64,000 bases of DNA from Sclerurus mexicanus (taxonomy: Eukaryota > Chordata > Aves > Passeriformes > Furnariidae), in contig VWZF01000458.1 in NCBI GenBank assembly GCA_013396755.1, positions 62,001-126,000 of the forward strand. Direction: 5' to 3'. Under the pieces are notes generated by a model. That model worked only from the letters and a program-made list of their open reading frames with translations. It was not told the origin of the DNA and did not search any database. The position numbers were made by a program, and so were the translations under genes. Shown piece after piece: positions 26,001 to 41,000 of the stretch (position 1 is the first letter of the stretch; each line of letters begins with the position of its first letter).

Positions 26001-29000
26001 TTGTGACAGTGGAACAGTGTGTTCTGAATCTGTTCTGAATTTATAGAACTCCAGATTTTGTTTGTCTGTGGCTTGTTTATAGTATCTCCTTTTAAATAGG
26101 GAAAAAGGGGAGGCTACTGTTCCATGTTGTGCTTTTTTAAAGCTGAGATACATATTTTGCCATCCTTGAATACAGTGAAAAACAATTTTATCCAAAACAG
26201 TCAGCACTGTTATTTGTTATGTAGGGTCCACTGAGCAGGTGGGAAGCCCAGCTTTAAAGTCAAGCAAGGCTTGACCTTAAGTCAGAGATACTCACAGCGA
26301 TACTCATCTGATGTTAGAGAAGCTCAGCAATAATAATAGCTTGCTGAAAATACGCTTGAGACTTAAACTTGGATTTCATGAGTAGTGTTGAGAGAAATGG
26401 ATTTCAGCTATAAGAAGAGCCTAAGGGCTCAAACAAACGCAATGGTGAATGGCAACAGCACTGGTTCACTGCAGGCTGGTGAGGTGTATCACAGATCAAA
26501 ATCCTGTCCAGAGCTGCTTTGTGGTGTACTGCAGATATTGTGTGGGGAGGTTGTCTTGTTGGTGCTATTTTTTGCTCATTATTTGTGATCTGAACACACT
26601 ACTTCTAACAGAGGCCAGAGCATGGTCTACAGAGTTAAATCAGTTAGAAAAAGTGGCATGGTCTGTGTCTTCATGATATTTTTTTAATCTGGCTAAATTC
26701 CACTCTTTTTTTTTCTTCTTCCCATTCAAATGGTATTTGTTTTTACTTCTTTTATTGCATAGAGGTGAGACCCCTGTTCACTAGATCAGGCCCTGCCTGA
26801 TTCATTGTCAAGAAGACAAACATTTAACAACTGCTACAGGGCTCATAAATGAGAAGGTCCTGGCAATAAGTCTTCAAGAGCACTCTGAAAAACAGTTCAA
26901 ATTCACAAGTGAAATACTATAGGTTGAAGCTAGATAGTCTTTTTCTTGAATTCTGTAACTAGGCTTCTGCAATGTAGGTATTTAAAAAAGCTGGTGTAAT
27001 AGGTATGCTTGGTTTAGTTACTGCCCTTTGGTTTCAAAGCTTGGCCACTTTGGGTTGCAGAAAACTGGTGGAGGAGGCAGAGGATAATTCAACTGTGTGG
27101 GCTTCATACACTTCGTTTAGAGTAGATCTGGGGAAGGTCTCAGTATGTAATATTCCATTAGTGCTTCCTTTGTTAGAAAATGAGGAGTTTCTTTTCATTT
27201 GTTCAGGGCTTTTTTGCCCCTTTTATAAAAGGGATCTGTTTTATCGTTTTCATTCTGTTTCTTTCTTTGCCTGGCCTTCTTTTTTCCTTTATTCTTTTCC
27301 TTTTTTTCCCCTTGTTTTTCAGCAAAACAAGGTTTGTTTCTGTAACATCTTGATGAAAGTGTGTTCTACTCCATGGTTTGATGAATATTCAGGATGGGTG
27401 CAGTGAACCAAGTGGAGCACTTGGTGTGTAAAGCAAGAGTCTCAAAGACAAGAATAAACATAAGTTCTCAGACTATGGTTGGAAGTGACTGAGATTAATA
27501 TGCTTAGTCTCGCATGGGGGTACAGGGAGACGAAAACTAGCTAGGGGGTAGTAGACAGGGGAGAGTGACAGTGGGATAAGCTTCAAAGGAAGCAATCACG
27601 AGGGTGCCACATCAGCTCCTTTCAGCAAAACTAAAGGGATGGATTAAAAACTGGGGGGAATAGAGACCAGGTTATTAAAAGTACTGGAAAATTGTCAAAG
27701 TATTGCAATTTCTGTGGCACTGCTTCTTTGGTTTTTCGTGTTCGTTTATTTTGTCATCCCCCTTCTCTGTTTGCAACTGTGTGACAGAGATGGAAAGCTG
27801 AAGGAAGCAGATCAAATCCTTGCTATTAATGGACAAGCTCTTGATCAGACCATTACACATCAACAGGCTATCAGCATCCTGCAGAAAGCAAAAGACAATG
27901 TCCAGCTAGTTGTGGCCAGGGGCACTTTTCCTCAGCTCATCAGTCCAGTAGTTTCCCGGTCTCCATCTGCTGCTAGCACAGTTTCAGCCCATTCCAATCC
28001 GGTGAGTATACCCCAAATATCTGTGTATTGAGTTCTGGTCATCTGTGTACTTTCTGCATATAGTATTTTGAGACATTTTTTGTAATTTGTATTACATTCA
28101 TTCACATTTCTTGAGGATTTTATTCTGTTTATCTTTTTTGTACCTTTCCTTGTGCAAAGAGTAGAAAATATTCAAGTTTGCTGGGGGGAAATCTTCATCT
28201 TGGATGTATTCCTTCTTCCCATCTGCCAACTTTCTTGTATCCACTAGTGCAAATACAACGTGTTTCCTTGATGAAGGTTTATTTTGAGTTTGCAGTAAAC
28301 AGGATCTTTTTCTTCTTTGCCTTCTGTTTGGGCAAACAGAATTTTTTGACGCATTGCAGTCTGATCTGCACCACTGCTGAATGGGTGCTTGTGTGTTTCT
28401 CTGTTGTCTGTTAGCGTGTCTGTAAAGTATTAAGAGTGAGCCATTAAAATACCATGTGTATGGATGCATTTTAGGACCCTCCAGAAAACAGCTCTGCTAC
28501 AATTCTTTTCTTTTGACTTCCTTTCCACATCTAGCTGTAGACAACAGCTCAGAAACATGGTGATATTAACTGTACTTTCTCTTCCTGATGTCTTACCCAT
28601 GTAATGCCATGCCCTGGGGTGAAACAACCTGTCTTCAGAAGTTTCTGTAGGTTTTGCTATTCAATTATCTGTGGCCCTTCTTTAAGGGAGTCGATAACTG
28701 TAAGTATAGAGAGCAATCAGTCTGGAAAAGCCAGGTGTTTTAGTGAGTTTTTAAATCATTGGCATAAAACCTATGTTAAAGGAATGTCAGAATTACTCTT
28801 TTCATTTGTGTGCAAGAATACAGCTGACTGACCGAACCTTTCCTATCAGCACATAGGAGAGGCCTGCTCTCTTCCTGTATTGCTGTGACATACTTCTTTC
28901 TCTATGTGATTGCATCTGTATTATCTCAACAGCTCCCTTGCTTAAAAAAATGTTCCTTTCAAACAGGCCACAGCTTCTTTTGTTTCTTTTAGCATGCCTG

Positions 29001-32000
29001 CCTCAGTGCTTGTTTTCTCTTTGCTTTCAAATGGAGTGTACTAGGAGCCATTCTTTTCCTCAGGCTTTGCTTGATCATTGGTGGTTTATGCTAAGACTGT
29101 GGATTTCCAAACAGGTACCACAGGGCTTTGAATTTGCAATAGTGGGATTATTCAAAAATAAATGCTTATTTCAAGATCCTACCTGTTGTAGCAGAAACTG
29201 CAGTTTTAAGTTTCAGATGAATGTGTTGTGTGGCATTGTTCTTCAGGAGAAAGAACACCATGAGCTTCCAGTTTGTCCCTTCAAATAGTTGCCCTATGTG
29301 AGCAACCTAGCACTTGTCTTTCTTTCAGAGCAGTTTTACTGCAGAACATGAAGTCTACCATCAGAGCTGCTTCCTTCTAGGGCTGTGAAATCAGATAACC
29401 TAGAAACCTTTGTTCATTACATGAGACGATTCTGCTAATGCCTACCTCACAATACCTGATGCTACTTTCAGTCTTAAAACACTGAATTGGGATTTTTCTT
29501 TCACCTGTTCTTTGTTTTAATGGCCAATATGAATATATGCTTAGCTGAAAATTTTAATTTCCAGTCCTGTGATATTTCCTAACAGCAGTATTTAGTGACT
29601 GCAAATGAGCATGAAGATGGGCAGCCCTAGGTTGCTGCTTTAATTCACTCAACAAGTCCTGAAAGTCTGACCCACTACCCAGCTGTTTTGTACCAGAGAA
29701 ATTCCACCTGTTATGAAATTAGCAGTTTATTGCTTAGATACTATGTAATCTTATACCTAATAGTAATTTTTAGAAAGGTCTCATGTGTCTGCCTGCTTCC
29801 AAACTTCCATTATCAAAAATATATCCAAGAAAAAAGAGAACATAATTTGGAAGTTCTAAAACATATGTTAACATTTTGACTTGATGGTCTTAAAGATCTT
29901 TTCATACCTATACAAATCATATATTCTATGATTCTATGTTTTTAATCATTTGCAAGCTTATATTTATCCCTTTTAGGTTCACTGGCAGCATGTGGAGACC
30001 ATAGAGTTGGTGAATGATGGCTCAGGTCTGGGATTTGGGATAGTGGGAGGAAAGTCAACTGGAGTAATTGTTAAAACCATCCTCCCAGGAGGGGTGGCTG
30101 ATCAGGTAAATTCAACCTACCTCTCTGTTATCATTCAGTAAGGTGTGAAGTTACTCTTTACTTTTATGATCATGATAAATAGTGGTAGCTTTTATCCACA
30201 TAGATATAAAAAAAGAAAGAACAAGTAGTGAAATTAATCATCAATAAAGGTGTTTGTTCATTTGGAACAAAGCTGGATTAGGCTCTAAATCACATTTTCA
30301 AACCTGTTACATTATACATGTTGAGAGCAGATGCATTTGCACTCCTAATTCTTTCATGAGTAAGGGTAGGGGGAGACTCCAAGGATTGACTTGCTCTGCC
30401 CTAGCAGCTAAGACTATCTGCTTCTGTCTGCTGGGTTTACTGAAGCTTGAAGCAGGCATGTAACTTCATGCGTCTGCTTCAGGACACAGACATGAACCTG
30501 AAGAGCTTATGTGAATTGAATTTGGTTATCACAGCTCATTTCAAGCTTGTCTGTTGGGACAAGTACCCACGGCTGCATTAATGATTGTCAAGGTTTTAGC
30601 AGGCACAGAGACTGGTTAGTCTTCCAACAACAGCAATAGTGGTCTGATAGCAGGGCCTGGAGATGCTTGGACAGGATTTACTGCTGGACTCTTTCCCTGA
30701 GTAGGTAGATAGGTTCCCTTTACAGACCTGTCTCTTTAATACTCATAATATAGCCTAAATTTGTGTGAAGCTTTTTTATTAGTTAAAGGTAAATCAGTAG
30801 GAGAGTAAATCAGTGTAAAGTAATATAAATAACTAGATCATAGTAAGAGAGGAATGAATTTTGTTTTGAAGTTACGGTTGATCCTGAGAACTAGTTTTTA
30901 AATAGAAGTATAAAGCTGAATAAACATTTGTATGCTGTCTTTTGGAAGTGTGCTTGAAAATGAACCCTGAAGTTTTGTAATCTGCATGCAGTTGTTAAAT
31001 ACCAGTAGGTAGTAACCATAACCAAAAAATTTTTTTTTTTTTCTGTCCTTGTTTGACTGCTTTAGAAAGGATCTCCTAGGTATTTCTGGGAAAATTTCTG
31101 ATAAAATTAGTGTGCTATTAGGCAACCTTCTTTTCTTCTCCATGTTAGCAGAATATTGACTTGGCATCTGAAAAAAGTCATCTGGTTCATATGTCTTAAA
31201 AGTGATTAAAGCTGTGTGGCCTTTTTCTAATTGTATGGTACATGGAAGAAGTAGCAGGATGTTAAAAAAGTTTTTTTCATCATGATTTTTCCTCCAGCAT
31301 GGGAGATTATGTAGTGGAGATCACATCTTGAAAATTGGAGATACGGACCTAGCTGGCATGAGCAGTGAACAGGTGGCACAGGTTCTAAGGCAGTGTGGAA
31401 ATAGAGTGAAGCTGGTAATTGCGAGGGGTCCTGTTGAGGAGCCACCTCTACCAGCAGTTCCTCCAGGTACACCAGTACCCACCTCCACTCTAGATAAACA
31501 GGTAAGCAACAGTGAATGTAGTTAACTCATTGCAAACATCTACTACTGTGGTGGTTTAGTTTTCTTGGTCTTGGTCTGGGCCTTCCCTAGTAACCAGGTT
31601 ATAACTAAGGAAGTATTCCACACCATTCCTTCACGTAANTAACTTCCTTTCTTTTTAACTGCTGTTTGAATGTCTTTTGTCCTTATGTTCTCAAAAGCCA
31701 GGATTTTCCGTTCCCATAGTGATGTTCTCATCTGACAGTCTGTGAGAATTTAAATGTAATGAGCCCACAATTCAAGGAACTATATTTTTGAAGACCTTTG
31801 GGATGAAGTTTTAGGACTTCCATAAGTATAATCTGATTAACAACTTGTTCTGGGTTGCTTATAAGAGTACGTTATTATATTGGAAACAACTGAAGCCATG
31901 AAGTTTTTAATTCAGACAGAACTAGTTGGCTCTGTAGCATTTCTCTGTCCTCACAGCCTTTTCCTCTCCAGGAATATTTCTTCTTTCCACATAAGTTCAA

Positions 32001-35000
32001 CTCTTCATCAGACAGTTCCTCCCTGTGCCAACCAGCACACAGATGCTGTTTCCTTCTTACATGACCTGGCATTGGTCATTTGCTAGATATTTTCTAAAAA
32101 AGTGTAAACCAGCTGCTACCCTTATTCCCCTGCTGATAATTGCACTGTGTACTTTTACTTCTCTAGAACTGTCAGCCACTTAAAAAATGCTGTATCTATT
32201 ATCATGACCTATCAGCTCAAAACCTGTACAAATTTGGTCATTTGCATGTTTGTAGCAAAGTCTGGTTTCACAGGAGCCAGGAACAGTACTGTTTTGTCAC
32301 ATGTGGTTACGACCAGGTATATTTAATGTGAACATGTGCAGTAAATTAATGAGAGAAGGAAAAGTTCATTGTTTTTGAGCCTACAGCTAGATAGAATTTA
32401 GGCCTTAGAAAGATTTTTTGGTTTTATTTTCTTCCCAGTTACAATTTAGATTTCCAAAAGGTCTCTTCAGAAGAAAAAAAGCTGTAACAATTTGTGCATG
32501 ATTAGCACAGTTTTGCTGCTGTCCATTGTAGTCGTGTCTGTGAAAAACAAACATATATTCATCCTCCTTTTTGTGGCTGTAAGGCAAAGAAGGTTAATCT
32601 TAACGCAGAGGCTTCTGAGCCTAAGAGGAGAGACAAACTGGTACTTCTGTGTTTTTACAGCACTCAGAGAAATAAAACCTTCCTGTATTTTAGATAAAGG
32701 GATCCATATTACTTGTATTATGCCCCAGTATTACTTGTCTGAAGAACATCAGTTCTCAAAATGAAATCTGGACTTGATAATTTAATCTATGTATATTTCT
32801 TCAGTGTTTGTCTTTTTGTAGTTAGTACAGAATTGACTAGGTTGGAAAAGACCTCTGAGATAGAGTCCAACCTGTGACTAAACACCACCTTGTCAACTAG
32901 ACCATGGCACTAAGTGCCACTTCCAGTCTTCTCACCTCCAGTGATGATAACTCCACCACCTCCTTGGGCAGCCCATTCCAATGCCCAATCACTTTTTCTG
33001 TGAAGAACTACTTTCTGATGTTTAGCCTAAACCTTCCCTGGTGCAGCTTGAGACTGTGCCCTCTTGTTCTATTGCTGGTTGCCTGGGAGAAGAGACCAAC
33101 TGTCACCTGGCTGCAACCTCCTTTCAGGTAGTTGTAAAGAGTGGTAACGTCACAACTGAGACTCCTCTTCCCCAGGCTAAACAACCCTGGCTCCTGCAGC
33201 CTCTCCTCATAGGACTTGTGCTACAGACCCTTCACCAGCCTTGTTGCCCTTCTCTGGACACACTCCAGGAACTCAGCATCCTTCCTAAACTGAGGGGCAC
33301 AGAACTGGACACAGTATTTGAGATGTGGCCTCACCAGTGCNNNNNNNNNNNNNNNNNNNNNNNNNNNNNNNNNNNNNNNNNNNNNNNNNNNNNNNNNNNN
33401 NNNNNNNNNNNNNNNNNNNNNNNNNNNNNNNNNNNNNNNNNNNNNNNNNNNNNNNNATACAGGCCAGGATGCCATTGGCCTTCTTGGCCACCTGGGCACA
33501 CTGCTGGCTCATGTTCAGCCTCCTGTCAATCCAAACCCCCAGGTCTGTTTCTGTCAGGCTGCTCTCCAGCCACTCTGTCCCCAGCCTGTGGTGCTCCATG
33601 GAGTTCTAATGGCTAAAGTGCAGGACCCAGCTCTTGATCTTGTTAAAAGTCATCCTGTTGGATTTGGCCTGTCTAGGTCCCCATTCAGAGCCCTCCTGCC
33701 TTCCAGCAGGTTGACACTCCCCCGCAACTTGGTGTCATCTGCAAATTCGCTAATGGTGGACTTGATCCCTTCATCCAGATCATCAATAAAGATATGAAAC
33801 TGGACTGTGCCCAAGACTGATCCCTGGGGTACACCACCAGTGACTGGCTGCCAACTGGATGCTGCACCATTCACTACCAATATATGATGCAGTGTTGAAG
33901 GATGTATCTGCAGCTGCAGAATGTGTAAGATTTCTAGTACTGAGGAAGTAGCTCAAAGCAGCCAAGAGGCAAAATTTAAATTTTTTGACACTGTCTTGTC
34001 CATTTCCATACTTTTCAATACCTTGTTCCTGGTACATCTCTCCTGGCAGGAGGCAGGTTATTTTTAAACTGCATTCTGTGTATAGAAAGTCTTGTTCTTG
34101 GAAAGAGAACCCTGTTAATGATCATGCAAGACTTACTGATTTGGGTCTGATGAAGATCCAAAATACTTGGTTTCTTAGCTTCTTCCTATCAAATACATTG
34201 TGGGTGAAGACTTCAAGATCCTCTTAAAGCTATTATTGGGAACAGAATGAGTTTTCAGAACAGCCACTTTTTGTCACGTTCACTTGTAGATGTCTATCCT
34301 GTAAAAATTCATGAAGTAATAGAAGTTGGATCAGTTTTTTAGTGGCAACACCTCTGGCCAAAGTAATTCTGTATTATTAAGCAGAGAGGTGGTTAATGCA
34401 GTAGAAATTTATTTTTCTTGTGTTTAATTTTGGTTTTGGTTGGAGTTGCTTGGGTAAAAAACTGAAGTAAGATTCTCTTGGAAAGTAGCATCATAGCTCT
34501 CCTGAAGTCTGTTTTTTTAGCATGTGCATACTTACCTGGTGGAACTGGGTTTAATCAGTATCTGCCTGATTTCTGATTTGGCACTTCAGAGAACAGTAGC
34601 TGCCACTTGGCATGCAGAAAGAACAGAATAAAATAAGGCTGTAGCAGAATTGTGATGGATTTTTTTACTTTATAAAATCCTGTTTAAAATACATGCATAA
34701 ATATAGTGACATATATCAGATATTAAAATGGCTAGTAGCTATCTTTTTTAGACAGCTGAAAGATGGAAAATTTAAAACCTAAACTTTTTAGAAGTTGAAA
34801 TTAATTTTTATATCTTTTTTTTCTTTTTACACAAAAGCACTATTGTTAAAATGAGACTTTAATATGTATTTTATTGCCATTAATAGTAAATGAATTAATT
34901 GTTTACCCCCAGAATTTTTTGGTTTTGAAATTCAGAGTGTTACAGTTGATATTGAGACATATTGTAATTATATAGCTAGCTGGAAATATAATTGCTCCTT

Positions 35001-38000
35001 ACTAAAACACAATTTTTAAGTCTTTCAAAAGCAAGAAATATAATTGCCTCACTGTAGCTTTTAGTATGTTTTAAACTTGGCAAGTTTCAAAAACATAGCT
35101 ATAGTTATTGAACAGAAATTTAAACAAACAGAATACAAAATACAGTTATGATTTTTTTTTCCTTCTTTTTAGTAACATAGCTGTCTAAAGCTGGTTCTGA
35201 TGAGGTGCCAGAAAGGCAGCAAGCTACATATTCATATACATATATGTGCAACTTACTCTACAAGAAATTCATTATTCCATTTGTACAAATTTCAGTAGTC
35301 ATTTTAGTCATCAAGTAATGTTTTTATAGGTTAGAGGTAATATCCTGGAGCAGTAGGGTGGAGAGGGCATGACCAGCCCCACATTGCTCTATCATGAGTA
35401 ATGGTCACTATTTCTCTTTTCTCTGATGAACAGCAAAGAGTATAAGCAAAATTCAGTTTCTTTTTTAATGTTTGCATCTAATTTTACATGTTAATGACAC
35501 TAAAGAATGTGGTGGGTATTTAAAGAAAAAATAGCTTCCTTTCTAAATCACTCTTTCCTTATTAGGCAGATGCTTCTGTGGATAGCTGTGAAGATGGGGA
35601 GAAATTTAATGTTGAACTCACCAAAAACAACCAGGGTTTAGGAATAACTATTGCTGGTTACATTGGAGACAAAACATCAGGTAATGGTCTATTCCTGCAC
35701 TTTACAATCAATTGCATACTATGGTGTATATGCATCAAAGACTTTATTTTGGCCTAGCATCTCTTAAAAGAACCCTTTGACGATCTAAAAATCTGTTTAA
35801 AGTTTGTAAAGGAAAAAGGATTGTTTTTCTTTTGTGAGAAGGGCCTTTAGAGTAAAATTGATTGATGTTCTTACAGAATCCCCTGTCAGTATTTTTAAAT
35901 CAGTTTTTATCTTTGCTTTTAGCTAGAGCTTGTGGTTATGTGTTTTTGAAAAACAGTTTTAAAATAGGTTTAGCCTTTTTTATTAGAACTAGCTGGGCTT
36001 CTAAAATTAAATTTTCATTTTTAAAAAGCTCTTACAAGATAATACTTTAGCATTCTGAGTGGTTTTAGGAGATATTAGTAGTTTTTAAGCAATGTGTATA
36101 GTGCTGCTGGCAGATCAAGAATTCCTTAGTGACTTCTGGATATAATAAATGTTTGTTGGCCTGTGGACTGTGACAGTCAATAAATACATTTATTTAAAGA
36201 AATACATGCAACAATGTTCATGTATGGTTGTGTATTTGTAATTTCTACTACATTTTTCAGAAAAATTATTCAGAACTCTGTTAGGCCTCCCCAGGGGGTA
36301 TTTGGCAAATCCAATATTACTCAGAACAGATGTTTGTTGAATGTGTTGTAAAACTTCTCAAAGAGCTGTTGGTTTGACTTGTACCCAAATATAAATAGTT
36401 AGAAAAATGTATGAGTAGGTACATTCAACATTATTGGCAGTTTAAACTGTTTGACAGTTTAGGAAAGCTGGACTAAATTTTAACACTCTTGTTCCATAGG
36501 ACAGGATGGTCACAATTTGTGCAAGTGCACTCTTTCACTCAACCTTTCAGTTGAATCTTAGACAACAAATTAAAATGTAGACCATGTGGTAGATCTGAAA
36601 GCATGTTTTAACTGATGTAGTGTTTGAGTATTAGTAGTTTTCGATTTGAAATTACTATGCTGCATGTAACTATGTTAGAAAGTATTCTTAACCTAGAAAC
36701 TAATTAGGTAACTCAGTTTTATGACCTAACAGTTACACAACAACTTTGCTGTTAGAGAAGTAGTAATAAAACTACTGGACAACAAAGTTCATGGCTCAGT
36801 CTTTCATGAATAACAACTTTCTGTGTTGTCATACTTACAGGATATAAGAATGCTTGGAAATGAGTAAGACCAGCCTGGGGAAGCAACAGCTTTAAAAAAA
36901 AAAAGAGATGCGTCAAAGATGTGACTTTAATATATTTGTAATCTTATTTTTGCTAAGCTGAATTGAGTTGTTAACCCTTCTTCCTGCTAACTTTTGTCAT
37001 ATTGAGCTTCAGTAAAAAATTAACTTCAGGTCTGCAAAGGCTCTGACAACTTTTCAAATGCATTTTGTAGTGCATTATCTTCACATCAAACATATTAATT
37101 TAATAGCGTGGGAGTATTTGTTGAGAAAAAGTAGATTCTGTTAAGACTTCTGATACCAGTGTTACAGGCCCGTGACTGTCAGACTGGGTTTCGTGCCAGT
37201 TTATGCTGTTATTTTTCTCAGTTTCACGTATACTGTGCAAAGTGTGTGTGTAGGAACTCCATAGATTTTCAGTTTATTGAGCTGTTGAGATAAGTGTGTT
37301 TTTCATGAAATTAATTTCTTTTAGTAAAATATCTCTTTTGTGTTTGCTGTGTATTACTTTTCCTTCTGATTCAAAACTAGTAGCTGTCTAAAATGGTTTT
37401 TGGGTTTATTTGTTGGTTTGTGGCTATTTGGTTGGTTGGTTGGTTGTTTTAAAGTTGTGTCTTATGTTATCAAATACTGAAAGGTGTAGTTAAAAGCTGG
37501 TTCAAACATAAATTGTAGTCCACTTATAATTTTTTGCATTTGGCTATCCAAACATGCGTTTTCTTAGGCAGTTATTACGTATGTAGAAAATTCAGAGTTT
37601 ACAGATTAGTATGCTCAAACAGAATTTTCTGTCCAAATCTAATAAAAGTCAGAGATATGTTTTTTGTTGATGTCGGTTTCAACATTTAGATTGAAGTAAG
37701 TTGGAATATTGCCTGTTTTGCAGCAAGAATCATGAATTTGGTGTTGTAAGATTTTGAATACAAAGTGGTCCAATGCAAGCCGACATTAATCAGGCTCATC
37801 CTCTAGAAAAATAGTAATGTTTATGTTTCACTTAAAACATTAATTTCTCCATGATTCTTATCTTACTTTGAGATTGTGTGTTTTTTCTCCCTTTGACTCG
37901 TGCCATTAGTTGGAGATGGTTGCATTATTTAAATTGTTTCCTAATAAATTAGTTAATTTAATTTTCTCTGTTTCTTCATCCCAGAACCTTCTGGTATCTT

Positions 38001-41000
38001 CGTGAAAAGCATTACAAAAGGCAGTGCGGTTGAACATGATGGCAGAATCCATGTGGGAGATCAAATTATAGTTGTAAGTAAATACAGAAAGAAGTGAGAT
38101 CACTTGTCTGCAAAACTCTGCTTTTTTACGTTGTTAAGAAATGGTTATATAGTCCTTGTTTAAAATACTTAGGATTGGTGTTGAAATGTTGTTGTAATGT
38201 GAGTATTGATCACATTACCTTTCTGATTGTGCTGTCTTTGTGTAACTTGCACTTCTTTAAAAAATCTGTATTGTGTAAGTGAATCTTACCAGTATGAGCT
38301 TAGTAAGTGCAAAGTTTTAAAGCTTGATTCAAATTGAGCAACTGTTTTCAAAATGATTTTTTAAATGATATTAATGTTTTAGGTGCTCAGAGAAAGAAGA
38401 ACATGTTTTCTTCCAAAAAATGTTATTTAGTGGTGAAAATTAGGTCATGAATACAGGGAGTGCGTTTTTCAGTGTGTCTCATAGATCTGTCCTTGCATTT
38501 GTGTGAAGGCAGCAATAAGAACAAGTTACGGTCTCTCTCCAAATGTGACGTTTGTTTGTGGAAGTATATATGTTTTTCATAATGATTCACATGCTGAATA
38601 CAAATGGCTAAAATTAATTATTGCGAAGTTTCTTTATTGCATATGTAGAAGGAGAAGTTGAGTAATCTCAGACAGAAGAATAATAAATATTTTTTAAATA
38701 TGGTTTACTTAAGCATAGAGGAAAAATTTAATAACCCCATCTGATTTTTAGTTACTTTATATGTAGAAGAGCACTAGAGGTGAAAGAAGTTCCAAGGGCA
38801 ACAAAATGACTAAGGGTCCAGGGTGATTCATTTTTCAGGGAGGAGGAATTAAAATAATAAAATATGTGTGTTGTGTAGATAAACAGAAAAAACTACAGGA
38901 GTCAAAGAACATGCTATTGCTAGAAGTATTTCAGAAATTTCAGGCACTGAGGTACATTTAAAGGTAGATGAAGAAATAATAGGATATTACAGAGTTTGCA
39001 GGGAGAAGAAGAATAAAATGTATTGTGTGCTAGGGATACTGGAATGAAATTAAGCAATGCCGAAGTTCTGAGTTTCAGAAAAAAATCTTGAGTTAGGTAA
39101 TGAGATAGTTTCAAATAGAGGAGGCCAAATTCTTATTCTTTAAAATATTAAAATGATGAACTGGTGATAACATCTGGTTGGTTGTGACAGTGTTTGATAG
39201 GGAAATTGGACTTCATAGTGTTCAGTAGTAGACTTCCTTTATCTGAACGTACTCAGTCTCAGAGTGATTGTGCTCTCTCGTTCTTTCTACCAGCATGGCT
39301 CTATGTATCTGTCCTTACCTTTCTGTCCCCAGCACTCCTAGCCATGGCTGTGTTGGTTTATTCACCCAGTATTTTCTCCTCAGAGGTAGAGATGACTGAA
39401 GTAGTCAAGCAGGCAGGCTGCAAAATGTGCCCTGCGTGGCACATGTTGTGTTCTCTCCCACCCTGCAGAGCTGATGTGCCTTGCTGCACCTGGAGCACTT
39501 GCTCCCTCTCTGCTGTTGCCCTGGTAGTCGCCTAGCTGTGTGGTACTCTGGTGGAAGTGCTTAGCATATCTGATTTCATAAAGTCATTCAGGTTTTGTTC
39601 TTGCCCCTCCACTTGCTTTGTGCTCAGGCTAACAGATGCTGAGAGGTCACCATATTATTTTGCCCTGGACATTTTTTTCTGGATGGACTGAAAAGCTGCT
39701 TAATTCTGCAGGTGGATGGAACAAATCTTCAGGGTTTTACTAACCAGCAAGCAGTTGACGTTTTGCGGCACACAGGACAAACGGTTCAGCTTACTTTGAT
39801 CAGAAGAGGTCTTAAGCAGGAAAATCATATTCCAGCCCAGGAGGACTTCAATACTCCTGTTGAAAAGGACTTACTGTTCCAAACAAGGGATAGTAGCATA
39901 GCCAAAGGTAATTAAAACTAGCTTTATTTGAAGTTGGTTTGAGATATTTTTCTTCTCAATTGCAAACTGGAAATAAAATGAGCCAGATTAATTCTGAGTA
40001 GCTATTACTGATGGCAGAGCTGCTGTGCAGAGCTGCTGTGGAGAGCTGCTGTACATGACTTTGATACTGCAAATTTTTAAAGGGCAAGAAGGCAGCAAAT
40101 CATCTCTTTGTGCTCAAGAGTGAAAGCTGCATTCTAAAGGAAGCAGACAGATAATCTTCCTCAATGAGCAAAGGCAAATCTCAGCATCTTTCACTCTTGT
40201 ATGTCACAAGCTCCCAGTATGAGAGGTGTAGCCTATATGTAGAGGTTATTAATAATCTTATTGGGCATTAAATGATGTATGTGTACAATGTTCAGAAGCT
40301 AAAGACCAGTATTAATTTTGCTGTTGATAGCGTGAGGTTAGTGAAGCATAATCCTATATAGTCTGCATGTACTGAAGTATGTGTGCCAGCTCTTGAAAGT
40401 CAGTGTGCTTGGAACACAGGATACCTGAACAGGGGCTGAATGCACAAACATCTGCTTGTGTTGTAGTTTGATGTCAGTAAAAGTATGTCGCAATTCATCA
40501 GCTGTGGCATAATCCCCATCTTGCATAAGATTTTCAAAGCATGTTGTCTGTATGTCCTCCTCTCACTGCCACCTTTAGCAAAAAGTACAGACAAAATACT
40601 CAGATTACTGTTTCTCCAATAGATATTCAAGACATCTGACAGCCAACAACATATATAATAGAACTTTGTGGTAGGAGAGGTTTTCTACAAATGAAGATTG
40701 TGTCAGTTATGCAGGTTTCCAAGTCTGGCATTTTCATTTTCAGTGTCAACTTCCTGAATTGCATGAAGGGAAAAAAAAGAAGTTAATACAAGAATGCTGA
40801 AGAATGTTATATTTAGATAGATTTTTCTTTCAGTCATAGAAATGCAGGTACTGATAGCTGCAGGTTTTTTTGTTTGTTTGTTTCACTGAAAACTCACTGG
40901 AAAAGGCAAAGCATTAACAGAAGATAATGTCTTTGAAATGTGATGTTTCTTCTGGGCCCCCTGTGCCAAATTCCATTTGTCAAATAAGGATGCTGTGAAG

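Larger units (their letters stand above)
31502..35565 (+). other. MPDZ: MPDZ intron between coding exons 6 and 7
   Basis: The intron holds the antisense CR1 copy and its gap. Near 31,551 a stretch starting TGTGGTGGTTTAG resembles the start of avian LTRs but is too short to assign. The rest is AT-rich with nothing recognised. Confidence 0.85.

Noticed and set aside
26915..26950. Faint similarity to a CR1 3' end (GGTTGAAGCTAGATAGTCT)
   Set aside because: Too short and too diverged to call without a repeat-library search.
27005..27406. 133-codon + strand open frame before exon 4
   Set aside because: It runs through a pyrimidine-rich intron stretch and is rich in F, L and C, typical of T-rich non-coding DNA.
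28098..28469. 123-codon minus-strand open frame in the intron after exon 4
   Set aside because: No recognisable domain, and it is the reverse of T-rich intronic sequence; no splice signals support it.
31551..31640. Possible LTR start (TGTGGTGGTTTAG) after exon 6
   Set aside because: No matching 3' end or flanking duplication could be found.
39194..39535. 113-codon + strand open frame in the intron after exon 8
   Set aside because: It has no domain, no homology I recognise and no splice context; it has the composition of a chance frame.
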